In this document: positions 45,040 through 57,065 of the stretch, one piece after another
Layout of the letters: every line of letters starts with the position of its first letter
How positions within the stretch are numbered: position 1 is the stretch's first letter
The notes under the pieces: model-generated
Database searches by the model: none
What the model was told of the DNA's origin: nothing
The model's input: the letters and a program-made list of their open reading frames with translations, nothing else
Translations under genes and position numbers: made by a program
Source of the DNA: Ursus arctos
Taxonomy: Eukaryota; Chordata; Mammalia; Carnivora; Ursidae
Assembly: GCF_023065955.2 (NCBI RefSeq)
Contig: NW_026623100.1
Location: 66,468,727 to 66,532,726, forward strand
Length of the DNA stretch: 64,000 nucleotides
Direction: 5' to 3'

Positions 45040-45640
45040 TGACTCCTCTTCCTGCCTCCAGTCTGGCTCACTCCTCTCCATCTGCTGCCAGAAGCAGCAT
45101 GCTCAGTTGCAAATCTGGACACATCCATGCCCTGTTTAGAATCCTTCAGGGATAAACTCAAATCTGTGAGCTTGGCACAAGGCTCTGAGATCTGTCTCCA
45201 GCCTACGTCTTGAGCGTCAATCTCTCCCCACACCCCTCCTGCACGCCATTCAAGTTATCCGCACTTCTTCAAACACGGTACCCTACTTTGCGCCCCTGCT
45301 CCCCTGTACACCCTAGCCCTCTGCCTGCAAGACTCTTCCCATCCTCCAACATCATCTGACCCCCACTTGTTTTTCAAGCTTTGGCTCATGCATCCACTCC
45401 TCTGACCCTAGAGTTAAATAGGTGCCTTTTGGAGGGTCTCATGGCACCTGTGTCCACGTCTATCATTGCGCTTGTGGCCCCACATTGAAAATGTTTCCGG
45501 GTTTGCTTGTCTTTCCCACCTGATTGTAAGCTCTTTGTGAAAAGAAATTTGTCTTTTACCTCTGTGTGCCAGACATCTAGTATGACGTCTGGCATTAAGT
45601 AAGCACTCAGAAAATCTTTTCTAATGAAGTAATTCATGTT
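45040..45640 (+). repeat. L2 LINE 3' region
   Basis: Sense L2 order: 'cagggataaactcaaatctg', 'gcacaaggctctgagatctg', 'ttgtaagctctttgtgaaaa' and 'ggcattaagtaagcactcag'. Non-coding remnant. Confidence 0.75.
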
Positions 45641-46414
45641 TCCTCAAATTGTTAAATAATGTGATCAACGTCAGAACAACTAGATTATATGCTATTTAAG
45701 GACAAAAAACATGTCTTATAAATCTCTGTATTGTTCACATGTTCCACCCTATTCCTTGTTAATTTGAATTAGCTTTTCAGCAAGTAGGCTGACACTTATA
45801 CAAGTACATCGATACATTACTTTTCATCTGCCTGCTACATGTTGCTTTTGAGAATTGCTCCTCCTCTACCTAGCAGGACGGCCAGTCTCTTGCCTGGTCT
45901 TCCCACACATGGGGGACCCATACTGTGAGCTAGTCATTAAAGGATTTCATCCTCCTGACTGCAAAGTTGGTTCTCTTGGCCCAAGTCAAGTCTTTCAGAG
46001 TCATCCCTGGGACTTTTTAAGGAGCTAGTGAGGAAGACACAAAAGGAAAATAATGTGATGGCTATTGCTGTCAGAGGCCATCTTTGCTACAAGGTGGGGA
46101 GAACCTACCTGGCTGGGAAGCCAACTCCAGGCAAACAAATCAATGATGGGAATAAAGGACTAATGACATTATTTAAACCCCTAAACCCAGTCACATCTGA
46201 AGAGTCATGTTTAGGACTACCTGGTACGTGAGTCAATAAATCCCTTCCTTCTTGCCTTTTAAGTTGACAAAATCCTGACAAATATACAAGATCTGATTCC
46301 ACAACATTCCACATTTGGTCAAGCAGGTAAACTGAGATGAAACATGAGAATTTAGCTTCCATTTAGTCCTTTCATGATTTGGCGCATCAACACACACGCA
46401 CATACACACACATA
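45641..46414. other. unique non-coding stretch
   Basis: No repeat, exon or RNA gene recognised. A short CA run lies near 46,390. Confidence 0.4.
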
Positions 46415-46870
46415 TAAAAGGAGACTTATTATAGGAATTGGCTTATGAGAAGCCCCACAATCTACTATAGAGAACCTGGAAAGCCAGTGGTATAATTCCG
46501 TCCTAGTTGAAATATCTGAGAACTACAGGAGCTGATGGTGTAAATCTGAGTTCAAAGGCCTGAGAATCAGGGGCCAGTTGTGTAAGAACCAGGAGTGAGG
46601 ATGTTCCAGGGCGGGAAAAAAGAGATAGCTCAAGCAAAGAAAGCAAATCACCCTTCCTCTGCCTTTTTGTCCTACCAGGACCCTCAGTGGATTAGATGAT
46701 GCCCGTCCATGTTGGGGAAGGCATATCTTCTTTACCCAGTCTACCAACTCAGATGCTAATCTCTTCCAGAAGCACCCTCACAGATGTACCTGGAAAAAAT
46801 ATTTTACCAGCTCTCTGGGCATCCCTTAGCCCAGTCAAGTGGACACATAGAGTTAACCATCACAGACACC
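46415..46870 (+). repeat. old mammalian interspersed repeat
   Basis: 'gacttattataggaattggc', 'ccctcagtggattagatgat', 'ttacccagtctaccaactca' and 'gtggacacatagagttaacc' follow a very common old mammalian element that I recognise by wording but cannot name safely. Confidence 0.55.
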
Positions 46871-48539
46871 CAAATCAGCTCCATCGCTGGAGCCCATGGC
46901 ACCCAGGAAGAGATTTATCTAGGTTGCTTGTCACATGCCTCAAAGAATTTGAGGTATATTTGGGGACCCCATTCTCATGTTCCTGTTCCCTAAGTCTCTT
47001 TCAAAAGGAACAAAACAGACCAAGGAAACATGTCATAAATGGTAATGATTGGCCTGCATCTTCATTATTTCTGTTCCAGATGATTGATTTTTTCCTCACC
47101 ATAACTGGTACATGGCATCTATTTGCTTTTTGAGGTCAACAGTAATCTACTCTGCTTCTGGAAGCTCTCGATTTCTGGGGGATTTAAGGAGTCCAGTGTG
47201 GAGTGGTAAGGATCAGGGCTACCTCTAGACACAGGTGTGGACATTCACTCAAGGACCTGTTGAGTCTAAAATGCCGAACGCATTTTAGGAAACCATCCCT
47301 GTGGACATTTCCTAACTTTCACCTTACATTTCTGGGAAATTTTGCAGTGAAGCATGAGAGGAGGTGAGAGGTGGGGCTTCTCTAAAGTGGCCTGCAGAGC
47401 TTGTTGGCCCTAGAAGGCGGAAAGAGGAGAGTCTTGGTTTAAAAAGGATTCTCTCACATCAGGCCAATTGGGTATCCCGTGTGGCTGTTTTAAGAGGTCA
47501 GGGAAATAGCCAAGCTCTTTAAGAAGAGCATTTTCATGACTTTAATTTGAATTAGCTTAATTAGATGCTTTTCTCCTAACTACTAGCTGAGATAACCCTG
47601 CCCAAGGGAACCAAAGTTGTGATGAAATGTGGAAGAGGACAAAGGAGAAGTCCATGTGCATTGTTGCCCCATGGGGTCTGGCTGGGGCATTTCTGCATAG
47701 AGCACCATGGGGGAACATAATTCCCTGGAGAGAAGTAAATTAGAAGGAAAGGGCAATGCAAAGACATGGGCCCAGAAAAGAAATGAGGACACCCAACATA
47801 AACTATAATTCCTCTTCAATTTCACTTAAAACTAGAGCCGTTGGTCTACCCCAAATGTGTCCTTTCTAGAGATGCAGCGGTGAAAAACGGTAAGAGAGTC
47901 CATCATGTGATGTCCCTGAGCTTGGTAGAAAGGGAGATGGACATCCCCACCTTCACCCCCTAGGAATCTATTCTAATTATGAACTTTAATTTTTCTGACT
48001 CTTGCTACCAAATTTCATGCTGAGGCAAGAGGCAGAAACCTGGCTTGGAACAAGGAAGAGAGATGGAGGAGAGCAGAGCTCATCTCCAAACCTGTTGCTG
48101 CGGTCCCAATTCTGCCCTGGACTCGAAGTCGAAAAAGACCCGAAAGGGTGATGACCATAAGCTTCAAAACAACAGCACCAAATTTAAAAAACAAAATGAA
48201 AAACAACTTGGCAAGCACAGGGAAAGGAAGGGAAAGAAGGCTATGCTTCCTTCCTGCCTGCAGGACTGGATTCTGAGTGTACTTACTTCCTTAGAGTCCC
48301 CTGGTTTATATAATTCGAGTACCTGGGGATTCCAGAGCATTACCTCATTGCAACTATTAAAAAGTGCCACGAGCACTGTTGCCCCAGGGGGAGTGGGAGG
48401 AAGGATGAGAAGTGAGACACAGAGGAGACAGAGGGAAGGTCAAGGGCTGGCACAGCGGGGGGTGGCCACTCATTCCTCTCGGTGCCTGTCACAGGGCCAG
48501 GTGACATTGCTGGCAGATAATTAGCTGACTGTCTGCCCT
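46871..48539. other. unique non-coding stretch
   Basis: No recognised repeat, exon or RNA gene over 1.7 kb. A plus-strand open frame of 159 codons (48,045-48,524) has no recognisable domain. Confidence 0.4.
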
Positions 48540-48840
48540 GTGCGTCACATTCAGGGGAGGGTACTCCAGGCAGGCAGGTGAGAGCCCTGGTCTGCCATTC
48601 CACCTGTGCACCTGCCGGGTCTCCACACACACAGCCCCTCTGGCCTCCCCCGCGCAGCCTCCGTCAGCCTGCAGCACCGATCCTCCTGTGGTCACTGCGG
48701 CCACCGTGGCCGTCGCTGCCACAACCCCAGAGGGGCCAGGGCCATGCCAGCTGTGGAGCTGTCCCCGCAGTCTCCCCAGAATCCTGCAGAGAGCCAGAGC
48801 GGCTGCACACAAAGGGAAAACCAGGGGAACGCTGAGCCTG
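48540..48840. other. GC-rich, moderately CpG-rich stretch
   Basis: Contains clustered CpG and CCG words (cctcccccgcgcagcctccg; actgcggccaccgtggccgt). It is smaller and weaker than the 25-kb island. A 209-codon plus-strand frame (48,606-49,235) starts here. Its product is Ser/Gly/Arg-rich at first and then unremarkable, with no recognised domain, so it is not called as a gene. Confidence 0.4.
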
Positions 48841-49500
48841 CATCCCTGACTAACGATCACGCCTTCAGGATGGGAGGCAGTGACTCAAGCTATGCGGAGG
48901 CACAGCGAATGGAAGACAGTGGGAGGGAGGGAAGGGACCGGGAGGAACACACAGATGCAGGGCGGGGAGGAAGGAGAGAAATAGCAAAGGAACAAAGGCC
49001 TTGGCACTTGGAATCCAGAAAGATGCCCTACCCCATGGCCTCTGCCATCATTCATGTACAAGATGACGAGACCAAGTATCTTTACCCCACAGCCCAGCAG
49101 TCCAGTTTGATGTCACTTGGGAAGGAAGAGGGGACCAATGTGATAAAAGGATGTTCCCGTAATTGCAGCACCTGGGACTGGCAGTACAGCATCATGTGTG
49201 CTGCACAGACAAATTCAGGGTTCTACAGACTGTGAAATCTGAAGGACAAGAACCATGGCTCTTTTTAAGCTAGAAAAGTAGTAACAGACACCAAAGCTGT
49301 TTCGGTTTGGTCTCATTCCAAGAAAACAAGCCTGGCCAGGAAGGATATTTAAAGACAAATGAGGTTCAGTTTTTCCATAGGAAGTTGATGTGTCCTGGGG
49401 TTTAGTATTTGACACACATTCTATCTGATTGCTTGTAATAATAACAAGCTATGTTATAAGAAAGGATTTGCTTTGCACGTGCAGCATACGTGGACACATA

Positions 49501-49503
<3 letters not shown>
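48841..49503. other. unique non-coding stretch
   Basis: Purine-rich near 48,920-48,985. No repeat or exon recognised. Confidence 0.35.

Positions 49504-49538
<35 letters not shown>
49504..49538. repeat. (TG)n microsatellite
   Basis: About 17 TG repeats, uninterrupted. Confidence 0.95.
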
Positions 49539-49539
<1 letters not shown>

Positions 49540-49574
49540 CTATAGTTCTACAGGTATATTTAAACATTCATTTT

Positions 49575-49778
49575 GGGGTGCCTGGGTGGTGCTGTCAGTT
49601 AAGTGTCTGAGTCTTGGTTTCAGCTCAGGTCGTGATCTCGGGGTCGTGGGACCGAGCCCCATGTTGGACAGTCTGCTTAAGACTCTGTCCCTCTCCCGCT
49701 GCCCCTCCCCCTGCTCACGTGCACTCTCCCTCTCTCTCTAAAATAAATAAATCTTTAAAAAAATAAATAAAAATAAAA
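49575..49778 (+). repeat. CAN-SINE (older subtype)
   Basis: Head 'ggggtgcctgggtggtgctg', 'gctcaggtcgtgatctcggg', 'gtctgcttaagactctgtcc' and an A/T-rich tail. Possible short duplication ttcattt on both sides. Confidence 0.93.
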
Positions 49779-50634
49779 GTTCATTTAATATTCCAGAATA
49801 GTGGTTCCAACCCTGCAGGACCTAACATTAACTTTTTATTAAAAATATTTGTAACATCCTGAAATGAAATTCATAAGCAATATAGATAACATAATCACAT
49901 CACTTCCTAAAATGGATATATTCTTGTGATGTAAAGGAGAAATAAAGGAAAGTAATTGATAATGAAACAATTTGTATTTTAATGCATAAATACTCAGGCA
50001 CAGCTAAGTTAGAAGATATTATAAAACAGGTAGATGCTTGTGACCCCTTATAATGAATGAGTTTGGATTTAAGAAAAGTAAGATGACATTCATCTGAATA
50101 CTGTTGATCTTTTATCTTTCTAGTTAACATTTAGAAATAAAGGTTAAACAAATATGCTTCTATAAACCATAAAAACACCATAGCTTGGACAGACAAAAAT
50201 GCAGGCTGATACAGGTATATTGACTCAAATATCAAAAGCAACATTACCATAAGTTATATGATTTTCTGAAACTTTGAATAACTCTTGGTAACGTTCCCAA
50301 CAAAACAAAGTGCGATAGTCTCTTAATTTAACCAGCAGTTACACTTGAGGAAAATTCAGTATATACAGTAAAGCCATGTAAATTGTGCGTGTGTGTGTTC
50401 ATGTGTAAAATGGAGTTCACCTCTAGGCTTGGGTAAGTATAAGAAGGATTTCTCCTACATGAATTTCCGGCAGCATTGGAAACCTGTGTGGGATGTGGGA
50501 CAGTTCATTGTGTGGGCTTGTCCACGCATTGCACACAGTCCAGCATCTTTGGCCCCTGCACTGCAAGTCACTGGGGCTCTTCAATCATGGTGGCAAACAA
50601 AATGGCACCCACAGATATCCAAACAGCTCCCAGG
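49779..50634. other. AT-rich unique stretch
   Basis: No repeat or exon recognised. Confidence 0.35.
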
Positions 50635-50885
50635 GATATTGTCCTTTTTCAAGATTGTTTTGGTTATTCAGAGTTCCTTGAGATTCCATATGAATTTTAG
50701 GATGGATTTTTCCAAAAGTCACTAGGATTTTGACAGGGATTGCATTAAATCTGAAGATCCCTTTGGGTGGTACTGATATCTTAATGATATGAAGTATTGT
50801 AATCCATGTAGACGGCCTCCCATTTATTTGTCCATGCCCTTTTTGAATTTTTAACTATTGGGTCAACGTTTTCTTTTCTTTGTAA
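50635..50885 (-). repeat. L1 ORF2 fragment, antisense
   Basis: 'gagattccatatgaatttta', 'gggattgcattaaatctgaa', 'catttatttgtccatgccct' are antisense L1 ORF2 wording. Non-functional remnant. Confidence 0.85.
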
Positions 50886-51285
50886 GGATCTGGTTTCCTA
50901 AAATCTAAGGTACTGCGCTTACTATGCCCCGAATTCCCACCCATTCCTTCCACTTTCTCATGACCTCCCCATCAGGGGTCAGTTCTTTCTCAATATTTAC
51001 TGATACATTGTTGGCAAGTCAAGTCAAGAATCTATCAGATGTCCTCTCGACAGACTAAGACTAACAGGGATGCTAATGAAGAGATCCCAGAATTAGGTGA
51101 GACATTGAACTTGCTGACTTGTACGCTTTTCACCAAGACCAAGATTCTAAGATATCTCTTTTCTCCCCTTAGACTAAACATCACAAACTTTTTGATCATA
51201 TTTCATAAATATTAGTAAATGTTTAGGCTTTACTGGCCATAGAGTCTGTTACTGCTATGCCAATAGAGCACAAAAGCTGCCACAG
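50886..51285. other. unique non-coding stretch
   Basis: No repeat or exon recognised. Confidence 0.35.
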
Positions 51286-51645
51286 GGCCATAGAAAGAGG
51301 TACTGATACATGCTACCACGATGAACCTTGGAAAGGTTACACTAAGTGAGAAAAACCAGACACAAAAGGCTGTATGATTCCACTTAGATGAAATGTCCAG
51401 AATAGGTAGATCGGTAAAGACAGAAAGTAGATTAGTGGCCTCCAGGAGCTGGATGGGAGGGAGAATGGGGAGTGACCCTTAATGAATATGGGGTTTTTGG
51501 AGGGGTAAAATCAGATAATGGTGATGATTGCACAACTCTGAATATACTAAAAACCACTAAATTGTAAATGCTAAAAGGGTGAATCTTACCGTATGTGAAT
51601 TACATCTCAATAAAGCTGTTTTTTTTTTTTAAAAAAAAAACAGCT
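51286..51645 (+). repeat. L1M 3'-UTR with A-tail
   Basis: Sense wording: 'ggctgtatgattccacttag', 'gacagaaagtagattagtgg', 'gatggtg'-like 'taatggtgatgattgcacaa', 'ctaaattgtaaatgctaaaa' and 'gaattacatctcaataaagc'. It ends in a T run followed by an A run that together form a near-perfect hairpin. Confidence 0.85.
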
Positions 51646-52600
51646 ATAGATAATATGTAGGCAAATGGGTGTAGGTGTGTTCCGATAAACACATATAAAA
51701 ACAGGCTGGATTTGGCGGCAGTTTGCCTAGCTTTGCACGGTAAGATTCATATAGTCAGAGCTGTGCCTTATTTATGATTAACCTCCAGGACCTAGTACAA
51801 TACCTGTCAAATAAGTAAGGACTCGATAAACGTTTGCTAAGTGAATGAATTCAAGGCCAACATGGAACCACTATGCCTTTAGTGAGTATCTTGATAACAT
51901 TCTCTCTGGTGTCTGCATGAAGCCACATCCAGTTCCACCCTCCTGGACTTAGCTTTTCTAAGCCACATAACCACTCCTTGTCTTTATTTCAATCATCTTC
52001 TAGTCTCTTATCCTCCAAGAACAATGACCCTGCTTGCCCATTAATTGCTCTACTGCCCTGTATCAACCTTACCTCTCCTTCGGTTCACTGCTTATCCCTC
52101 TCATATGTCATCCCTTCTCTTCGCTACCTGCGATTCCTCATTAATCAATTCATTGATTTATTCAACAACAAATATTTATGAAACATAAAATACTGTTACT
52201 TATATTCTCTTCTGCTTCCAAAAAGGGTGGAGCCTGTTGTAACCCAGAAGTTAGCCTGAGCTCCATGGTCCCCAGTCTCTGCAAGGTGTCACAGTCAAGT
52301 AAACAGAGTCTAGCAACCAAAAGTATTTAAAAGAAAATAGCAAACTCTAGTTTGCCCCCTTCAAAGGCTATTAATAAAGACCTAGTCTTAACTTAAGAGT
52401 AATACTTCTTAAAAATCTCCTTCTCCACTATTCCTCTTGCTCTTCATGTCTCTCTTTCACCACTGTCAATTCTTTTTCCTTCTCCCCCAGTACAACATCT
52501 GTAGTTCTCCACAAAGAATGATATGTATCATTTTAGGCCATCCACTGTTCCTTGTATTTATACTCCAGCCCTCTCTTGGGGGAGCGCAGTCTTAATGGAG
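51646..52600. other. mostly unique stretch with L2-like trace
   Basis: 51,780-51,850 ('ggacctagtacaatacctgt', 'gataaacgtttgctaagtga') resembles the L2 3' end. The rest is unique. No exon recognised. Confidence 0.4.
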
Positions 52601-54180
52601 GACTCTAGAGCTGCTGCCAGATTCTTAGTTATTCATAGTTTCTGCCTGAAATTCTTAAGGTTGAGGAATGCAGAATTTCTCTAGGAGGAGTTGCCTTATC
52701 ATATACAAGACAAGATATGTTCGCTGGGTAAAAATCCTCAAGACTGCAGGCTCCCACCCGCTGTTCCTCTTGGCCATAGCTGAAACAAATATGGGGCCAT
52801 ACCCTATCTGTCCAACTTTCAACTGTGGCCAATAAATTGGGGTCTGAAAAATGCCAAGGGGTGGGTGACTGAGTATTCACAGTGATACTGCTTGTGACGC
52901 ACTCTACACACTGAATGCAAACCAGGTCATGAAGTATCCAATCTGAGCCCACTTGGCTTTTAGAGCCCCTTGACTGCGTTTGGAGGGCCGCTGACCCCCA
53001 GGCACTGAAACTCACTGACCAGAGATCTGGCTTGAGACACAGAGGCCCAGCTACATCACCTCATTTGCTGCTCCAGGCCTTAATCTGCCCATCTGTTTTC
53101 TTTTTCTAAGAGCCATCTTGGTTTCTTTTTTGCTTCTTCATCCCTGAACAATTCGCCAATACTGAGAATCAATGGAACCCTTGAGGTTATGATACATCTT
53201 GAGTACATATTTTCTAGTATACGATCATTCTTATGTTATCTTGATTCCAGTGCCCCTGATTCTCCAGACCTTGTTCCACTGACCCCTGTGAATATCCCAC
53301 TCTAGCAGGAACACATCATAGATCTGTTTTCCTCTTCTTGCTGGTTATGACTTTGACATTTGGATCCCCAAAATTATCCATCCACCTTGTATTCTTTCTT
53401 TAGAGAATAAAGAAGCTTCGCATCAAAATTACAGTTTTTCTGTTTGGAGGTCCATAAACACCTTCTCAGGAGGGGACTCTGGAGATTGTCACTTGGCTAA
53501 TGGCATTTCTTGGCCCCAGGGCTTTTCACTCCTGTACCAGTGCCCGGGCATGTGTTGACCAGGACTCAAGTACTCTTCTCAGATCTCTGACCTTGCCCTT
53601 TCTGTACATTTCTTGGCTGTCTGGCAACCATTAGCCTGAAGTAGTAGTTCCACAGCCCACTTGAGAGCAGCTGTGGATGTTGGTACCTGGTCTTCTTCAT
53701 GGGCCGAGCTGGGCAGAGCCTTGAGCTGTCACAGACCTCCTGTTCCTTTCCAGCAGAAGGCACGTTAAAAACAAGCATCTGGTTTGCAACTACACAAGGG
53801 CATTTTTTGGCTTCCTCAAGTTAGTGTGATTATTAATGTAGTTCTCTTTCTGGAACCAACCAGCCAGTGCTAAGCAACCCATTCTCTCCCAATTGCATCT
53901 CCGACGCTAGTATCTTTTTAGAGGCATTGGATTTCGCAGCCAGAGCTTAGCTCTGTCCTTCCTCTGCTTCACATTTTAGTTGAAGGTTTTTGGTCAGGTT
54001 AGAAGGTCTGTCCTGAACACATTCATCTTCATCTTAATGGGGAGCATGCCATCCCTCACTAGCATGCCTTTTGGCCTCATAAGACGTAGCACAGAAAAAA
54101 TCCAAATTTTGTTCTTTGGCACCATCTAATTTGCTGTTTGTTTCCAATATCTTTGCTGCTTATTATTTTCTCCTAACATT
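52601..54180. other. unique stretch, unusually long broken open frame on minus strand
   Basis: No repeat is recognised for 1.6 kb. On the minus strand several consecutive open segments lie in one frame separated by stops, including 128 codons (52,629-53,015, possibly another frame) and 70 codons (53,566-53,778). No family is recognised, so this is not called a pseudogene. Confidence 0.35.
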
Positions 54181-54344
54181 TATTTTTTGAGTAGTCAACA
54201 ACTGCACATGGTACAAATACAAAAGGTACCAAAGGGCATTCAGTGGGGTCTCCTCCTCTTACTTCCCAACCCTCAGCCCCTCTCCCCAGGCAGCCACAAC
54301 TGCAGTCTCTGTGCAGGTCCGAAACCATGGGTGTGCATATTCTT

Positions 54345-54346
<2 letters not shown>

Positions 54347-54375
<29 letters not shown>

Positions 54376-54380
54376 AACAA
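54347..54380. repeat. (AAC)n microsatellite
   Basis: About ten perfect AAC/ACA repeats. Confidence 0.95.
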
Positions 54381-55044
54381 TAAGAAACCTACACTTGGTG
54401 GTACTGCTTCGCACCTGGCTTCTTCCTTATCTATTCCTTGGAGAGAATTTTCTGTCACTGACACGGAGCTGCCTTGTTCTCTTTCCTCACTGCCTGTGGT
54501 CATACCATCATAGAACCAAAGTCCCTCCCAATGGACATATGGGTGGTTTCTGATCTTTTAGTCTTTGTTTTCATGATCAAAACTGTTAATCAGATGAAGA
54601 GAGGTGAAAACAGCTCTTGAATACCAATAGCCTCAAGGTTGCCACCCATCCTACATAAGGCTTTATCCTACTCTATGACATTTCCCACACAAATCAGCTG
54701 GTGAGTGTTTAATGACTCTTGGCAGGCTTTCTGTCAGATCTTGGATATCTGTTCAAGGAGACTGAACACCTCCTGGTGGGGGACAGCAGGCATACATATG
54801 GCCAATTCTGAAGACTCATCTCTAGGTTCCCTTCTCTCTTGTCTCTCCTCTGTTTTTGTGCTATATGTGATAAAATAGCAAAATAAATGGCAGAAACAAT
54901 AGGGAGCATGAGAGTTTGGAGGGAAGAAATTTATATGAGCTGGAGAAAAACAAAAAAAAAGGTGATTTTGGAGAAAATATTTGAACGAGGCTGGGCCAGG
55001 GGCTGGTAGAAAGGAGGGATTTGTGAATTAAAGACAAGGAAAAC
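54381..55044. other. unique non-coding stretch
   Basis: No repeat or exon recognised. A run near 54,950. Confidence 0.35.
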
Positions 55045-55160
55045 AAGGGCACCTGGCTAACTCAGTCCATGGACCATGCAACTCTTGATCTCAGGGTTGG
55101 GAGTTTGAGCCCCACGTTGATGTGGGGATTACTTAAAAATAAAAATCTTAAAAAAGAAAT
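55045..55160 (+). repeat. CAN-SINE, short old subtype, with target-site duplication
   Basis: Head 'gggcacctggctaactcag', 'cttgatctcagggttgggag' and an attacttaaaaataaaaatctt tail, without the C/T-rich middle. Duplication aaagacaaggaaaac (55,030-55,044) versus aaaggcaaggaaaac (55,161-55,175), one mismatch. Confidence 0.95.
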
Positions 55161-55369
55161 AAAGGCAAGGAAAACAAAAAGAACAAAGTCAGAGAAGGCA
55201 GGTAATAGCCCAAGCTTAGAAGACAGGGAGAACACCAAACGGACTGGAATGAGCATTTCATGCTGAGGAACGATGGACTATGAGGTAGGTTCCAGAAGGT
55301 GGGGGATGGTAATGGACAATCTGAACTCATGGATGATAAGTTTATACTTCATGTCGGAGGGTCTAAAAT

Positions 55370-55630
55370 AGGTCTGGCTACCTGGCAGGACAAGTTTCCC
55401 CAACTTGTTCTTTTTCAGGAATGTCTTAACAATTATTGGTCCTTTTCTCTTCCATAGAAAATGTAGAATCATCTTGTCAGGTTCCTTTTGGGATTGTACC
55501 TGTAATGGCATGGATTCTATAGATCCATTTAAGGAGAACTGACATCTTTATACTTGTTTGGGACACTTTCGTACTCTTAATTTTTTTTAAATTCTTGGGA
55601 GATTTCATTTTAATTCTCAGGAGAGCTCTA
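55370..55630 (-). repeat. L1-like fragment, antisense
   Basis: 'gagaactgacatctttatac' and 'cttgggagatttcattttaa' recall antisense L1 ORF2. Diverged. Confidence 0.5.
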
Positions 55631-55860
55631 CGAATAATTTTCCAACTCGGAGTCAAAGATAACCAAGCATGAAGGGAAATAAGCCAGCACAAGAGAAGGC
55701 TGGCAGAAAGAACAGGCAGTGGAGACAGACCAGCAGGGACTTCAGATATAGAGCTTCTAGGTACAGATTATAACATAACCATGTTTACTCTATTTAAAAA
55801 AGTAAAAAAAGGCTCCTGAATATCTGCAGGGATAAGGAAGCTATAAAAGTTTGCAGAAAC
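55631..55860. other. unique non-coding stretch
   Basis: No repeat or exon recognised. Confidence 0.3.
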
Positions 55861-56680
55861 TTGGTTTTGTTCACTGCTGAATGGCCAGGGCCTGGACCAT
55901 TACCTGGCACATAATAAGTACTGAGCAAATAGTTGTCGGGGAAATGACTGAATATCTATACCCTCAGCCTCTTGCCTGGGCTCTTGTCACATAGCCAACT
56001 GCCTGGCAGTCATCTTTGCTAGGATGTTCTTTTGTTTGTTAGCCTCAACTCATGCTCAACACACCAGAAAACTGCAACACGTTCAACACAGACCTCACCA
56101 TCGTCTACACGGCTTACCCTTATTTCTGTCCGTGTTCTCCTCATTATCTCCGTCACTTGGGCTCTAAAACTTGGGTCACCTTTTTCTGCTCTCTGTTTCC
56201 CCCATGCCTAGGGTTCCCTGAGTCTTCTTCCATTGCTCTTCCTCTCTCTGTCCCTTGCTGTCTATCCCATTGTCATTAGAGTGTAGGGTTGTTTTTTTTA
56301 AGATTTTTAATAATTCATTTGAGAGAGAGCAAGTGAGAGCATGAGCAGGGACTCAACCCCAGGACCTTGGGCTCATGACCTGAGCCGAAGGCAGATGCTT
56401 AACTGACTGAGCCACCCAGGTGCCCCCAGAAGGTCTGTTTTTTTTACTACATACCTGGGTAACTACCGGGCTTCTGTTTGTCAACCATCCCTACTTCCGT
56501 CTATGCTTTCTACAACTCCTAAATGAGTCTTTCTAAAATGGCATTCTGTGCATGTTATTCCCTTCTCCAAAATGTCTATCAGTTGCACAGAACAAAAGCC
56601 AAGCACTTTGGCCAATACGGAAGCCACACATGCACAGCTTTCTCAAACTATCCATCTCTTTTAGTCATCCAGCTCTCCTA
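55861..56680 (+). repeat. L2-like remnants, interrupted by SINE
   Basis: 55,865-55,950 ends as L2 does ('ttacctggcacataataagt', 'ctgagcaaatagttgtcggg'). After the SINE, 56,430-56,680 has 'gagtctttctaaaatggcat', 'gtgcatgttattcccttctc' and 'caaaagccaagcactttggc', resembling the middle of the L2 3' region. Intervening text is more diverged. Confidence 0.45.
56293..56428 (-). repeat. CAN-SINE, antisense, internally shortened
   Basis: T/A tail, 'gagagagagcaagtgagagc', 'ctcatgacctgagccgaagg' and head 'gagccacccaggtgcccc'. Most of the C/T-rich middle is missing. Confidence 0.92.
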
Positions 56681-56926
56681 CAAATACTAACTGAGATTCT
56701 GTTCCGTACCGAGCTCGCGGTAAGTGCTGGGAAGTAAGGGAGTGGCAGAGACCCAGTTCTTGCCCTCAGCAAACTTGCTGTCTAGAGCGGAGGATAGCGG
56801 CTTCAGATAACAACTGCAGTTCCTGTGACAAGCGTTATCATAGAGGAAGTTCACAGCTGGTACAGAAGCCCATGGCAGAGAACTTGGGGAGGGCAGGTAA
56901 ACAAAGAAAGTGTTGGAGAAAGCTTC
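56681..56926 (+). repeat. ancient mammalian interspersed repeat (possible)
   Basis: 'cggtaagtgctgggaagtaa', 'cttgccctcagcaaacttgc' and 'tgctgtctagagcggaggat' recall the unnamed repeat also at 3,646, 18,000 and 30,346. Confidence 0.45.
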
Positions 56927-56943
56927 AGAGTAAAGAACTTTTT

Positions 56944-57065
56944 AAAGGAAGCTCTACGCCCAACGTGCAGCCCAGCATGGGGCTTGAACTCACAGCCCTG
57001 AGATCAAGACCTGAGCTGAGATCAAGAGTCTGACACTTAACCGATGGAGCCACCCAGGCACCCCC
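56944..57065 (-). repeat. CAN-SINE, antisense, short old subtype
   Basis: 'tacgcccaacgtgcagccca', 'gccctgagatcaagacctga' and head 'ggagccacccaggcacccc'. Flanks cagagtaaagaactttt and cagagtaatggactttt are a diverged duplication (three mismatches), so the copy is old. Confidence 0.92.
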
